The position numbers were made by a program, and so were the translations under genes. From Diogma glabrata (taxonomy: Eukaryota; Arthropoda; Insecta; Diptera; Cylindrotomidae), in assembly GCA_963693315.1 (NCBI GenBank), contig OY856188.1, forward strand, positions 185,376,704-185,440,703: a DNA stretch of 64,000 nucleotides. Direction: 5' to 3'. Every line of letters starts with the position of its first letter. Positions within the stretch are counted from its first letter, which is position 1. Shown piece after piece: positions 1 through 56,269 of this stretch. The notes beneath the pieces were generated by a model that made no database searches, had not been told where the DNA came from, and worked only from the letters and a program-made list of their open reading frames with translations.

Positions 1-279
1 TTTTATTTTCAATTGTATGTATTTAAAATTTATCTATATTTACAAGGAGAGGATTAATTTGAAAAAATGTAAATTTGTTTGAGGATAAATTTTGAAATAT
101 TATAAAAAATTATATAAAATTATAAAAAAATAAAAACACGAAATAAAAAATTGTAATTTTGAAATTTATAAAAAAAGTAGATGCTTTTAGAGGCTTAATA
201 TTTATATATGGATGGAAGACTATAATTGTATTTATAAAAATTAAGGACGTTTTATAAAAATAGTCAGTAAATAGTCTGT

Positions 280-600
280 TTTGTGGTGTTCAATGGTGCT
301 ATGTAGTAGTGTCGCTTCGAATATTTACCACGGGCATTCGCAACAGCGGTATAATTACTACGCCAGTCGATTACTTTTAAGGTCAATTATTATGTTCGTG
401 CCCACAGTAGTCGTTCATTACGGTCGTGCTCTTCCACTTTTTGCGGCGTTAACGTGCATGTTTTTAACCGTTCCAAGCTGCCAGAATTTGGTTTTTTAAC
501 CATTCGAGCATAGAATCTTACGGTCACATTCAGATAAATGTGATACGTTAGTTTATGTAAGCGTTTACATTTTTGACCCATATATTACCACTGGTCTAAT
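280..600 (-). pseudogene. RTE-type LINE 3' fragment
   Basis: Contains the landmark also seen at 30520-30580 and 50350-50400: GTTGCGACTG-like codons next to ATAATTACC, and a CGGTCGTGC... stretch. At the other two sites this matches the end of an RTE reverse-transcriptase ORF. No intact frame. Confidence 0.35.
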
Positions 601-1059
601 AAATGCCTCATATTAGCTTAAGTTTGGTGGTAGTTTACGTATACGTTGATCAAAATAAGGTTTAACTGAGCAGAAAAATCGAATATCTGCAGCGGTTCCA
701 GCGATTTCCCAACCCAACTGTTCCCAGCGGTTCCAGCGTATTCACACAGAAATGTATCACAATACTAATTTTCCGTTTGGCGGAAAGCTGCATTTCCTTA
801 TTTCAACTTCTGAAAAAATAGTATTTTATCTGCAACAACCTGATGTTTTCAAACTGTTTTTATTATTTAGAAGTGGTGGAACCCGGATGCACACTAAAAA
901 TTTCGTAAAAATATTTCTCTACCAATTACAACTTTTGTGAAAAACGACATTTAATCTGCAACATTATGATTTTTGCCAACTGTTAGTTGGGAGTCACTTA
1001 ATCTAAATGGAACCATATTTCATTTCCAATTTTATGTTCAATTACATTTCGTGTCATCC

Positions 1060-1370
1060 AAATAATTACTTTTATGTGACAAATGTTTGATGCCCAAAAT
1101 GTGTCCCATAATTATGTTTGTCAAAAAAATTGATTAACATAATATATGAAAATCATTCTTGTGACACACTCAATATTTCTCTACATTTACTACTTATTAT
1201 CACTTAAATGATTTTTAAGCAAAAAATTATGGAATTTCTTTTTTTTTGACACACTGCCGAGTTCTGGTACACTTGTCAAACACATCGACCTTTCGGCTCT
1301 TAATAAATATTTAATATCGCTCCAGCAACTTTCGTCGGTTGTGACGGCCGACACCCGAACGGCCGGTCAA
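1060..1370 (-). repeat. family B repeat copy, minus strand
   Basis: Reverse complement matches 33575-33900: CGGCCGTCACAACCGACGAA, AGAGCCGAAAGG, CGATGTGTTTGACAAG, AGTGTGTCAAAAAAA and TTTTTTGCTTAAAAATC in the same order. A third copy lies at 63120-63320. Confidence 0.7.
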
Positions 1371-1519
1371 CTTAACTTTGGATGTGTGTTAAGGCAAGGT
1401 GACCTGATTTCGCAAAACCTAAATAAATCAATAAGACAACACGCCACACATTATATATATTTGAATTTTACAAAACCACGATCTCATGTTCTTTTATATT
1501 TAAATTTTTTTATTTTTAA

Positions 1520-1625
1520 ATGTATTTTATATTAGAAATTACTATATGTGTCACAAAAACATATAAAACCATTTAATCCATGGGTCACATAACAACATGC
1601 GTTCTGAGATGTCGATGGAAACAAC
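1520..1625 (-). repeat. family A repeat copy
   Basis: On the minus strand reads GAACGCATGTTGTTATGTGA followed by a TTTTTGTGACACATATAGTA block, the two landmarks of family A (see finding at 49365). Confidence 0.6.
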
Positions 1626-4600
1626 CGATCACCATAACCAACTTTTAGCGTGTATACACATGTGTGTATACACATCTGTCAAATCGTATTTTTGTTTGTT
1701 GGTATTGCTCTATGAGAAAACGAAAATTCTTTCAATAATCGTGCGTCAACTCAATTGATTCAAAATTGATAAATTAAAAACCCTACCACATAATAATAAT
1801 AGTTTCTCCCTCTCGGCGTTTTTGTTCACAGAATAGTGATATTTTGTATTTTATTATAACCAAAAAGTTTTTGAAATTTCATCAATAAAAAATACATCTG
1901 CCAATAATAAAAAAAGTTTGTTAGCAAATTTTCGTAATATACTTTGAGAATAATTACATAACTTATAGTACATTATATAACAAGGTTGAGAAGTAGGCTA
2001 TTATTGACCGAGAACTTTTAGATCCTGAGGCGCGTAGCGCCGAGGGATATAATGTTCGAGGTCTATATTAGTCATCTCAACCGAGGTATATATAGAATTT
2101 TTTTAACTACTGACACTAATTATCATATTTGCTTTGATTAGATTTTGATATTATTCATTTTCCATTCCATTTTTTAAATATCGTAAAATATCAAGTAGCC
2201 TGGAAGTTTAGTTTCATACAAATAAAACGAAACAAAGGAATGCAATTATTATTTGTTTATGTTTTTGTGTTCATTTCAATTAAAAATAAAAGAAAATTTG
2301 TAATTATTAACCTAGGGAATTTTTTGTTATTATTATTGACCTAGGTTGAGAAAAATTACTTCTCATTGGGGCATTCGAGTAAATAATGACGATTTCTCAA
2401 GTTAGTAGTTAAAAAAATATTTTTTTAATGCCGTTAGAAAATAGTGCTTCTCCTTTATAAAGCATTTGACTTAAGTAATCACTGGCAATAACTCAATAAA
2501 TTTAAACTACTCTCGTAATTATTGTCATTCATTTTATAAAAATTAGCATAACTAGGTGTAGGACAATTCATAAGTTGGAAATTATTTTAGGTCCTCAGAG
2601 ACGGTTCATATCTTGTAACATTTAGGCTAGGGAGACTTTCAATGAAAAAACGTTGACACCACCACAGTAAATTGTATATGTGAGATAATGAGAACGAGAG
2701 TAGCACAAGCCAAGCGTGGGGGCTGTAAAATCAACCTTAGTAGTACAAGATGATGTCCACAGAGTGGGCTCTTCCTCTCAGTATAATGGGAGAAGAAATT
2801 CAAGCCATATTAGGTAGTCAGGACATTAAATAACTTATATACGCGAATGATAGTCGTTATGACCAGAAATAAATTTATGGAGACACTCTGTGGTTAAGTG
2901 GTTCTTAACTTGATGACACATGGTGTATATCTAGGAGAGTAAAACTAAAACTGAGTTAAACCATGGTGATGCCGTGTACTAAAGGAATGAAAAGAATTTC
3001 AAAAACATGAATTTGCATGCGTGTGTGCACATGAGAAATATTTGTGAGAAAGCACAAATAGTAAACAATTGTGAAGAAACCACATAATTAAAGATGGTGG
3101 GTATCAAAGACATAAAAGTTCTTATGGTATACAATACCTGGGAGCTAGGTCAGTTTGATAGAGTGACTCAACAAATCTAAAGCGTTTGTATTGCACTGTA
3201 TAGACGCTGAATCCTGAATTACAGAAAGGTGACAGTTTGGTTATTCTCACTCGAAAATATAAACACAGGTAAAATAAAAGGTTGTAAAATATGCTATTAT
3301 TTTGTGGTAATATTAAAAATTTAATTGTAAAAGAAGTATTTGCTTGCTACTCATTTTTACATATCTAAACAAAGATACCCACCAAGCTAAATCGAAATAA
3401 AAATTAATTTTGGTGCTATATTTTTTTTTGATAATTTTACATCGAATGAATCACTTGTCTATAAATGTTCAAGCCCATCGAATTGTAGGAAAGTTTATTA
3501 TCTCGTAATCTATAACACTAATCGATCTGAAAATTAAAACAACTGTAAAATTTACAAGATAACATGGCTGAAAATAAATAAAACTGGATACATTTATTTG
3601 AGATGACTGTAAGATGCGAAACAAAAAAATTTGTTTCGAGAAAAACAAATATTTTTAAACCCTTTACTCGGTATTCATATAAAAGGAATTTAGTCCACAA
3701 AACTATGAAAATTTATTTTAGAATGTGACACCCCATTATCCAAAACACGCGCGTATGGTGAAATAAAGAACTCAGATGCAACATGACACACGACATTGAA
3801 GTAAGAGTTTGTGTATAGTTAGCATTGTGCCACTAATGCCTACCCATGCTGTTAATTGAATTTTATTTAAATTCACAGTTTGAAAGTATCTCCGTGTAAC
3901 GTCATTAGTAATTTTGTTGGAGTCTTACTCTAAAAAATCTGTTTGACAAAGAAAACAAAGTTGTTTTTTCTCGGTGATCATATGCACTCATTTTGATACA
4001 ACTCACAATAAACCATTTATTTCTGTGAATTTTATATTGCTACATAATTTAATGCAATTAAAAAACGACGCCAAATGTTTCTCCCAATAGTCAATTAAGA
4101 AAATCTTGCATCCTGTAAATCATCAGCTTAAAATTTTTATAAAACCAAATAAATAAAAATATATTTTTTTTTAAATAATTTAATATTTTGTATTTAAACT
4201 TTTTCATAGTTTAATACAAAAAAAAATAAATAATAAAAATAAAATTAATTTCAATTCAAAATTTTTATAAAAATTCAAAAACAAAAACTTTCAAAACTAT
4301 TTACATTTTTTAAAAATGTTTAACATCCAAATAAAAAAAACAGTAACTAGTTATTAATTTGATTTCAATTTTTAGCACATATTTATAAAATTGTTTAAAT
4401 CTATTATGAGAAATTCATTTAAAATTAATAAAAAAAATATAATAATACTAAATAATTTATAATATTTGGTATTTATAATTTCCCTAAGTAAATATTAGAT
4501 ATATTCATTAGATCACACAAAAATATTTTTAAAATCGCTCATAATAGATTTTTGATTTTTTTTTAATTATTAATTGAATCAAGAATATTTTGTTCAATTA

Positions 4601-6462
4601 TATAACGTTACATAATATATAATTATGTATAGATTAATAATATATAATTACATAGTTTTTAAAACACATTTTAGAATATTTTTTATTTAATATAATAATA
4701 TATAGACATAGTAAAAAAAGCGCAATAAAATGATTTATTGTTATATATTTTTTTTTTATTTTAAAAATAATAAAAATTAATAAAACTTTATTCTTATCTT
4801 AAATATTGTCTTCTTTCTTTTTTTCTCTTAAAGATAATTATTTTATTAAGTAAAATTTATTATTCATTTCAATAATCGTTCATTAAAAATTTAATTTTTG
4901 TTTGTTTCTAGGAAAAATATAAAAAAAATATAAAATTACAAGTAAAAAATTTTGGTTCCATTTATTCTTTTTTTTATCACAAAACAATATATAATTAAAA
5001 TAATAAATTAAAATTTAGTATTTTATTTTTAAGATAGGATACTTTTTCTTAATAGGTTTTTTTTTATTATATGATGAGTATTTATTAAAAATAGTAGATA
5101 TAAAATTAGTATTCATAGTTTTTGGATTTAAAAGTTTATTATTACATTATAACAAATAACATAATAAGAAATAAAATATTTAAGATTTAAACCTTTTCAG
5201 AAGGGAAAAAATTAAAATTTTATATATATATATTTTGTGTAAACAAAAAAAAAATTAGGGGCATTACAAATATAAAAACAACCCCATCACCACTTTGTTT
5301 AAATATCACATTGATTAATAATAATTATATAGTTAAATAAACATTAAAAAGAGTTGTACATATAAGCGAAGTCTTTTAGTTAGGGAATTATTATTTCACA
5401 TTTAATATAAATTAAAATAAATTTGGTAAAATGGTTTTGATTGTTTATGGAAATATAAGTTTGAAGATCAACTCAAATTTTCTTATACGAGCATAGCGGA
5501 ACATGCACTTTTTCTTTATTAAATAACTGTTTGTGATACCACATAAATTTTATTGCGTAACTAACAAGTGATCAATCAACAACATAACTACTTGAAAATA
5601 ATACTATGTCCCGTCGAAGAAAAATTCTTTTAAGATTTACTTATAAAGTTAAACGAAACATATTTCCATAAATTATATATAAACCAATATAATTTTAATA
5701 ATTTTTCATTACACCTAGAAAAATAAAAATTAAAAAAATTATGTTGTCAAGAATCACTTTTAAAATAAATTAATTAATATTTTAAATGAATATTTGGTTT
5801 TTTTTGTGTTTGTTTATATTTGTTTTTTTGTTTTTTTTTTGTCTTTTAATTTTTTTTATACAGATTTTCTTATTTTTAAAATAACAATCTTTAAAAAAAA
5901 ATTCATTAATTTCAAAATATATTAAATATTTCTTTTTTATATAAATTCAAAAATATAATAAATAATAACAAAAAATATATATAATTGTAATATAAATGAC
6001 AATAACTCAAAAATTATTATCACCAAAAATAACAACCAGTTCCATTATAATGGAAAAAATAAATAATATCAATTAACCTTATAAATTAATACAATGATAA
6101 ATTTTAAACTTTAAATAAATATATAATAAGATACTTTTATTAAATTTATATTTATTTAAAACAAATGTTTAGCTGTTATATACAATGTGATAGTTTAGTT
6201 TTACAGTTTAATAAAAGTATCTTTATTGTAAACTTAATTGAGTATAAGAAATATATTGTTAGTCTAAATAATAGTGTAATGATTCGTTGAGAGTAAATTA
6301 TATGCTATTTATAAAAAAAAACGAATTATCATGATGTTAATTGAATGGTAGAAGTAGAATTTATATTGTTTAAAATATATTTTGAGTATTATGTGATTTT
6401 TCATGAAAATGCCATAAATTAAAGAAAAACAATTAATGGTATTTTTATCGTTGGTTCTACAT
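1626..6462. other. AT-rich non-coding sequence
   Basis: No gene recognised. 4100-6300 is extremely AT-rich with many homopolymer runs. A short CG-containing hairpin-like segment (GAGGCGCGTAGCGCCGAG, 2027-2044) sits in a TTGAGAAGTAGGC...CTCAACCGAGG context at 1984-2095. Confidence 0.6.
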
Positions 6463-7037
6463 AATAGACTAAGAACCCGCGACGGCCAGACCTTCGTTAT
6501 TTTATAAAAGCTGAAAGTTTCTCTGCGCATACCTCCTACTGAGGTAGGAACGATTAGCGACATATGAGGTTTGGATCATGGTGGCTTTGCAGGGAGCAGG
6601 TAACAAAGGGGCCTCTTCAAAGTTTCGTGAAAGTATAAAAAGTAATTTTTTTATATATTCTTCGGGATAGTATTAGAAGTCACGTCACCCATTGCCAGAC
6701 ACTTACTATCGTGGCAACCCCCTGCCCAGATACCCTTAAACATTATCAATTTGTTAAAGTTTAAGGGTGTCTGGCAGGGGGTTACCACGATAGTAAGTGT
6801 CTGGCAATGGGTGACGTGACTTCTAATACTATACCGAAGAATATATAAAAAAAATTGCCTTTTATACTTTCACGAAACTTTGGAGGCCTGTTTGTTACCT
6901 GCTTCCTGCCAAACCCACCATGATCAAAACTTCATATGTCGCTAATCGTTCCTACCTGAGTAGGAGGTATGCGCAGAAAAACTTTCAGCTTTTATAAAAT
7001 AACGAAAGTCTGGCCGTCGCGGGCTCTCGGTCTATAA
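6463..7037. repeat. 575-bp near-perfect palindrome (foldback / long hairpin)
   Basis: Two arms of about 279 bp (6463-6741 and 6759-7037) are reverse complements with few mismatches around a 17-bp spacer centred near 6750. Arm landmarks: CCGCGACGGCCAGAC at 6478-6492, mirrored as GTCTGGCCGTCGCGG at 7008-7022; GTCACGTCACCCATTG near 6680, mirrored as CAATGGGTGACGTGAC near 6810. It is far more GC-rich than its surroundings. Probably a foldback-type TE; no clear target duplication was found. Confidence 0.85.
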
Positions 7038-8294
7038 GAACTTCAAAGACTAAAACGTTAATGGCGATAGCAGAATACAATTTCTTTTCAAATCTATTGA
7101 GTCTTAGAATTGCTTATTTGTCTTTTTCAAGTAAATATTTATACATTCAAAATTAAATGTACATATGCAGGATTTAACAGTCATTTGAATTCGTTATTAC
7201 AACAAACATTGTATTTATAAATATTTCTTTTAAATCTGTTTTCATACAGCATTCTAAGTACTTATAGATTGTTTTTGTTGTTTATCAGATAGTGAAATTC
7301 TTAAAATTATTAAAATTTATTATAACACAATTGATAAATTAATTAAAACAATATTTTTAGTGAGTTTTTGTGTACTTAAAATATAGATAATTATCATGTT
7401 TATTAGATTTAAATATCGCCATTTAAATTTCAGAAAAAAACTGCTCAAACTATTTTTAAAAACAGCTTTTTTAAATATTTATTTTAATTTTCATTATGAA
7501 TAAAATCTGATTAGTTCTAAAATCAATGCTTTTAACTTTTTGTATTTTGTTGAAAGCTCATTTTTTATTGAATTTTTTTTATGTTTTTAAGATTAATTAA
7601 AAATGTTTTAACCAGATGTTCTTAAATAAAATTATAAAACTTGTAAAAAGTGTTAACCAATTACAAAATTGAAAATATTTAAGAATAAGAAATGTACTTA
7701 TATTTTTCACTGATTGTTAAAGATATTTTTAATAATGATTACGAATAATTAACAACTAATGATAACAACTAATTCAAACAGTTTTTTTCTGATTATATAA
7801 TTTTTTTGGTTAAAATGATATAATTATTTTTTTAATTAATAAATGAATATTTTAAAAAAGAAAATAAAGTAAGTAATAGATATATTGATTATTTTTTTTT
7901 GATTAGATTAAAAAAAAATAATAATAAAAATTAATACATAAAATTATGATCAGGAAAAATTTAAAATTTTCATTAAATAAAATATTTAATGAAGAAAATT
8001 TTTCCTCGTTATTTTAAAAAAAAATATCAGATTTTTCTTCAATTTTTCTCATTTTTTGATTTTTCATTTATTTCCAAGAAAAGTGCTCATACATTAGGCA
8101 TCTTTGTATCAGTCTACTTTGTGTAGTGGAAGTATCATATTATCATTCTCGTTGAAAAATTAATTAAATTAAAGATAATTTAAGCATAAAAAAAATTCAA
8201 CAAATATGTATATATATTTTGTTGTTTTTGAAATGTTTCATTTATACATGATTTATATATAAATATTTTTAAATTATTTTTTAAAAATATTTAT
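7038..8294 (-). other. probable orb 3' UTR and 3' flank, AT-rich
   Basis: Directly downstream of the orb stop on the minus strand. It has an AATAAA overlapping the first bases after the stop and a TTTTAT (CPE-like) motif at about 8186. In DNA this AT-rich both motifs are expected by chance, so the cleavage site cannot be placed. No coding signal seen. Confidence 0.4.
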
Positions 8295-52246
<43,952 letters not shown>

Positions 52247-53463
52247 CTTTAAAGACAAAATCAAGAAAAAAAATAAATAAATATGTATGTAAATATTAAG
52301 GCACATAAGTTAGCTATTATGAGATAATTTAATTTTTATTTGTAGACAATCTAGGAAATCTATTATTTTATGAAGCTATTAAATTTCACAATTTGTATAT
52401 TATAATACATAATTGTAATTTGGTTTTAAAACTGAACATAAAAATAGTAAATCATATTTATAGCATAAATAAAAGAAAAATGCTATTTATTCGTCTCTTA
52501 GTTTCTCATAATTTTGAATGTCGGCCCATTACTCATTTCAATTGCTTACTGTCTACAAAAATATTACAAGGAACAATGAAAAAAAGAATCAGAACAGCCT
52601 ACTCAAAAACAAAACAATAACAACAACCAATCTTATAATACTCGCGTTCTTATTTTATCCTAAAAAGTCGTTCATTCATCCTTTTCATTTCTATCTTTGC
52701 TTTTCTTACATCTTCATTTAATGTAACATAGCATTTTTTTTTCTTTTTGAACTAGAAAGGAAAAAAGTCGAGACTAAATCAAGCCAATTTTCTTCATAAC
52801 AAAGATTTAATTAAAACATGGCAATAAATTTATTGTAAAAGAATAAGAAAACTTAATATATTTCATAATAATAAAGAAAAAACTTATTACATGATAATCA
52901 TGCATTGAGTGATGATTAAGATGATCTAAAACTAAAACTAATAATAATTAGATTAAATGATAATTATAAATATTAACGGCCATTTATAGGATTCGATGCG
53001 TGAAAAGTATTTCTTGCATTTAGAATTTTAATCTATATCGGGTTTTATGTTTGTTTGGATAAAATATGTTCTTTACCGGTTTGTTTTGTTTTGCGCATTA
53101 ATGGTTTTTTCGTTTCGAATATTTATTATAATTCAAATGATTTAATAGATCATATCGGTTATCTTTGGTTTCAGGTTTCAAATACTGATAGCATATGTCT
53201 ACCGTAAATATGTTTCAACTTACTGGCTAGACATAGCGTTCTTAATCTTTTTATCGTTCCCGTTTTTTAATCGTAAACCGAAATCTGTTTCGTTTCGGTT
53301 TAAGTTTATGTTCCTACTTTTACTTTTTCGTTCTGGTTTATATTCGTTATTAGGACTCTATTTTTTATAAGAACCACTATTGGTGAGAGTAAAACGTGTT
53401 CATAGTAAAAGTTCATAGTCAAAAAAATCATAGTAAAAATAATTTACAATCAAAATAAGTTAA
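52247..53463. other. orb intron, AT-rich, nothing recognised
   Basis: No further orb exon found: no frame resembling CPEB N-termini with an in-phase donor. Several short open frames look like chance. Confidence 0.5.
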
Positions 53464-54635
53464 CCTTCACGTGAACAGTATCTACCCGGGTAGATATCAC
53501 GGTTTTTGTAATTCAATAACTTTATGAGTTTTTAACCAATCATCATGCCAGGGGTGCGTTTCGAAATTAACTATGGTTAACCGCGGGTAACTTTACTCTA
53601 CCAAATGTCGTTCCATAATTAACCGCAAAATAAAATATTTACTGGATGACAGATGTACTATCGTTCCAAAACTATAAAAATTAGTTGTCATAATAAATTG
53701 TGACGTCACTACTTTAACTTTGTTACTCAAGTCTAGAGTAGAGTTTGTTGAGGTTCTAATGTCAAAACATATAAATATTTAAAACGACATGTCAACCGAT
53801 TTATAAAACACAATATAGTTTTTTATAATAAAAGAAAATTTTAATTGTTGTGGAAAAAAGTTAGAAATTATATTGTTTTGTGAATATATCGTACATTTAA
53901 TAATTATTTACTAAGTATTTAATAATTTTTAGTGAAATGTGTTATTTTTATTATTTTTATATCAAATATAAATTATTATATTTTTTCAGTATCAAACTGA
54001 AGACTGAAAAATAAATTATGTATAGAAATAAAAAACATACACTACATTTGGTTAATTTCGAAACGCACCCCTGTTCAGCTATGTGACTAATTTTGAAATT
54101 GATTTCGTAAAATCAGAGAAAAAAATATTTTGGACTTCCTTTTAACACTTATTTTGGATTTTTATGGTTTTTTTTACGCAAGAAAACAATATCTACCCGG
54201 ATATTTTTTCCTTGGGTTTTATATGAACATTTTTACTGGTCAATGTGAAAAACAAGTAACTTTATTTTTAAATATATGGTTTTATTGTATGCTTACACAA
54301 AAGCAAAATGATATTATGATATTAATACACGTTTGATATTATTACACGTTTGTTGATATTATGTAAGTTGATATTATGTAAGTTGATATTACGTAAGAAA
54401 ACAATATTTACCCGGGTAGATACTTTTTTTCCTTTGGTCTTATATGAAAATTTTTACTGGTCAATGTGAAAAACAAGTAACTTTATTTTTAAATATATGC
54501 TTTTATTGTATGCTTACAGAAAAGTAAAATAAATACGCAATAACGTTTGTTGATATTATGATATATGTAATATCTACATCTACCGGGGAAGATATTGTTC
54601 ATATCAGTCGCTAAAAATATCCGTTCACGCGAAGG
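53464..54635. mobile_element. piggyBac-like non-autonomous element
   Basis: Flanked by TTAA (53460-53463 and 54636-54639). Ends CCTTCACGTGAAC and GTTCACGCGAAGG, the CCTT-type piggyBac terminus. Interior includes ATCTACCCGGGTAGAT motifs and a roughly 220-bp direct duplication (AGAAAACAATATCTACCCGG at 54180 and AGAAAACAATATTTACCCGG at 54399, each followed by ACTGGTCAATGTGAAAAACA). A MITE is nested in it. Confidence 0.82.
53549..54073. mobile_element. hAT-like MITE, 525 bp, nested in the piggyBac-like element
   Basis: Ends CAGGGGTGCGTTTCGAAATT and AATTTCGAAACGCACCCCTG are a perfect 20-bp inverted repeat, followed inward by AACTATGGTTAACC and TTGGTT. The flanking 8-bp sequences do not match, so the target duplication is lost or the superfamily is wrong. 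Confidence 0.75.
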
Positions 54636-54722
54636 TTAAACAAATAAATTTTGCAACTGTCTAAGTTTTAGTTAATAAAATTGGCGTAATTCGTTGAATT
54701 CGCTCTTGGCGTAATTCGTTGA

Positions 54723-54798
54723 ATAACATATTTGTTTAGCACTCGTTTTATACGCACGTTAACGTACGTATAAAACAAGTGCTAAACAAATATGTTAT
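54723..54798. repeat. 76-bp near-perfect palindrome
   Basis: ATAACATATTTGTTTAGCAC at one end, GTGCTAAACAAATATGTTAT at the other; inner arms CGTTTTATACG / CGTATAAAAC around ACGTTAACGT. Confidence 0.9.
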
Positions 54799-54839
54799 AA
54801 AGGAATTTGTTTAAATAAAATTACATGAGAATCAAACAA

Positions 54840-55860
54840 CAAGATTTTGCCGCATCATATTGGTCCTTTGAGCCGGATAAATTAGTGCAGAAAACGTGCA
54901 GTGGAAAATAAATCCAGGTAAATCGCGTCAACAAGTATATTAACGCAAATAAAATGTTTAAGAAAGTTAAATATATACATATCAGATTAAATTACCACCA
55001 ACATTTGTATTAAAAACTATTTATTTAACTTAAAATTAATAAATTTTGTTTTTAAGACCAAAACCGTAAGAACTAATCAAAACATGTCTGAAATAACAGA
55101 TCTTAAGCGCTCAACAGCTAAAGTCAAGCTAACTAAAATTGGGAAATTTGTAAATACAATTATAGATAACACTGAAGTCGAAGCAGTTAGAAGGCGAATA
55201 GGTCGGATGGAGTCACTAATGAGTGAATATCTGGTCACGATATTTTGGGAATCCGAGATACGACTTTGAACACTCCACACAGTGGTCCAGTTGAAGTTAA
55301 ACTTCCAAAAATAAGCATAACAGTATTTTTCGGCGATTATACCCAATTGCAGTAATTTTTTGACTTGTTCTTAACAACCATTCATGAATCAACAAACTTA
55401 AACTCAGTGCAAAAATTTAAATATTTGAAAGGATCTCTCAGAGGTGAAGAGCATAAGCATTATTGCGACATATCAGCGTTACAGAGCCCGACTACTTTGG
55501 AGCTTGAAACAAACTAAAAGACAGATATGATCGCAAAAAGCACATACTAAACTCATTTATACCTACGTTTGTAGAAATTCCACCTCTTCAAACAGCAAAT
55601 ACAAGCAAAATTAAAATTATTATCGATTCTGTAGATGAGGTTGTACGTGATCTTAAGGCTCTCAAGCCAACCGCTGAAGCACTCGACCCGTGGTTAAGCT
55701 ATTGGTTGGTGGTTAAAATAAATGATAAAAGTAAGTGTTTGGGGCGGAAACATCTGCCGGCAAAGGAAAATCCAAATCTGGGAAAATTCTTTAAATTCTT
55801 TCAAATCAGATTTGACACTCTGGATTCATTGAGTTCTTTTGTCTAAAAATAAAAAATAAC
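54840..55860 (+). pseudogene. BEL/Pao-type LTR retrotransposon gag remnant
   Basis: Plus strand in shifting frames: LKRSTAKVKLTKIGKFVNTI (55093), MESLMSEY, VKLPKISITVFFGDYTQLQ (55290), KFKYLKGSLRGEEHKHY (55410), LKDRYDRKKHILNSFIPTF (55508-55575), PWLSYWLVVKI (55690). This is the usual order of BEL/Pao gag. A TTTGAGCCGGATAAATT sequence upstream (54868) fits the leader region. No protease, RT or integrase follows, and no LTR was identified. Confidence 0.72.
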
Positions 55861-56269
55861 CACCCAGGAGTGGACTTTTCAGTGGAAAGTTTCCATTGTC
55901 TGGTTTTAAACCATTCATTCGGAATGTTAAGGTACTTATTCAATATTGGTGAGTTGAATTCGAGGTTTTTCCCTGTGGCAAGTACCGTGGATTCGGCTGT
56001 ACGTCATATGCAGCCGTTGGTAATTTCTACTGATGGGACATGTACACTGCTTAGGTTTGGATTTAATAATAAATGTGAGAGAACTCCACTTTGTGAAACT
56101 TTGTCTTATTTTAATTTAAATTACGGCAATCAAGCTGTCATATATTGTTTAACGTAAGAATTCCTTCACAATTGTTTAGAAATAAAATGTTGATTTAATC
56201 ATATAAAATAGTTAATTGATTGATTTAGTATATTTAGTACAATTGGAATGCATTTTAAGATTGTTCTAG

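Noticed and set aside
6309..6563. 84-codon minus-strand frame
   Set aside because: Overlaps the left arm of the 575-bp palindrome and has no similarity or context.
55870..56157. 95-codon plus-strand frame MDFSVESFHC...
   Set aside because: Between BEL/Pao gag debris and a LINE relic; no family recognised and no start or promoter evidence, so not called a gene.
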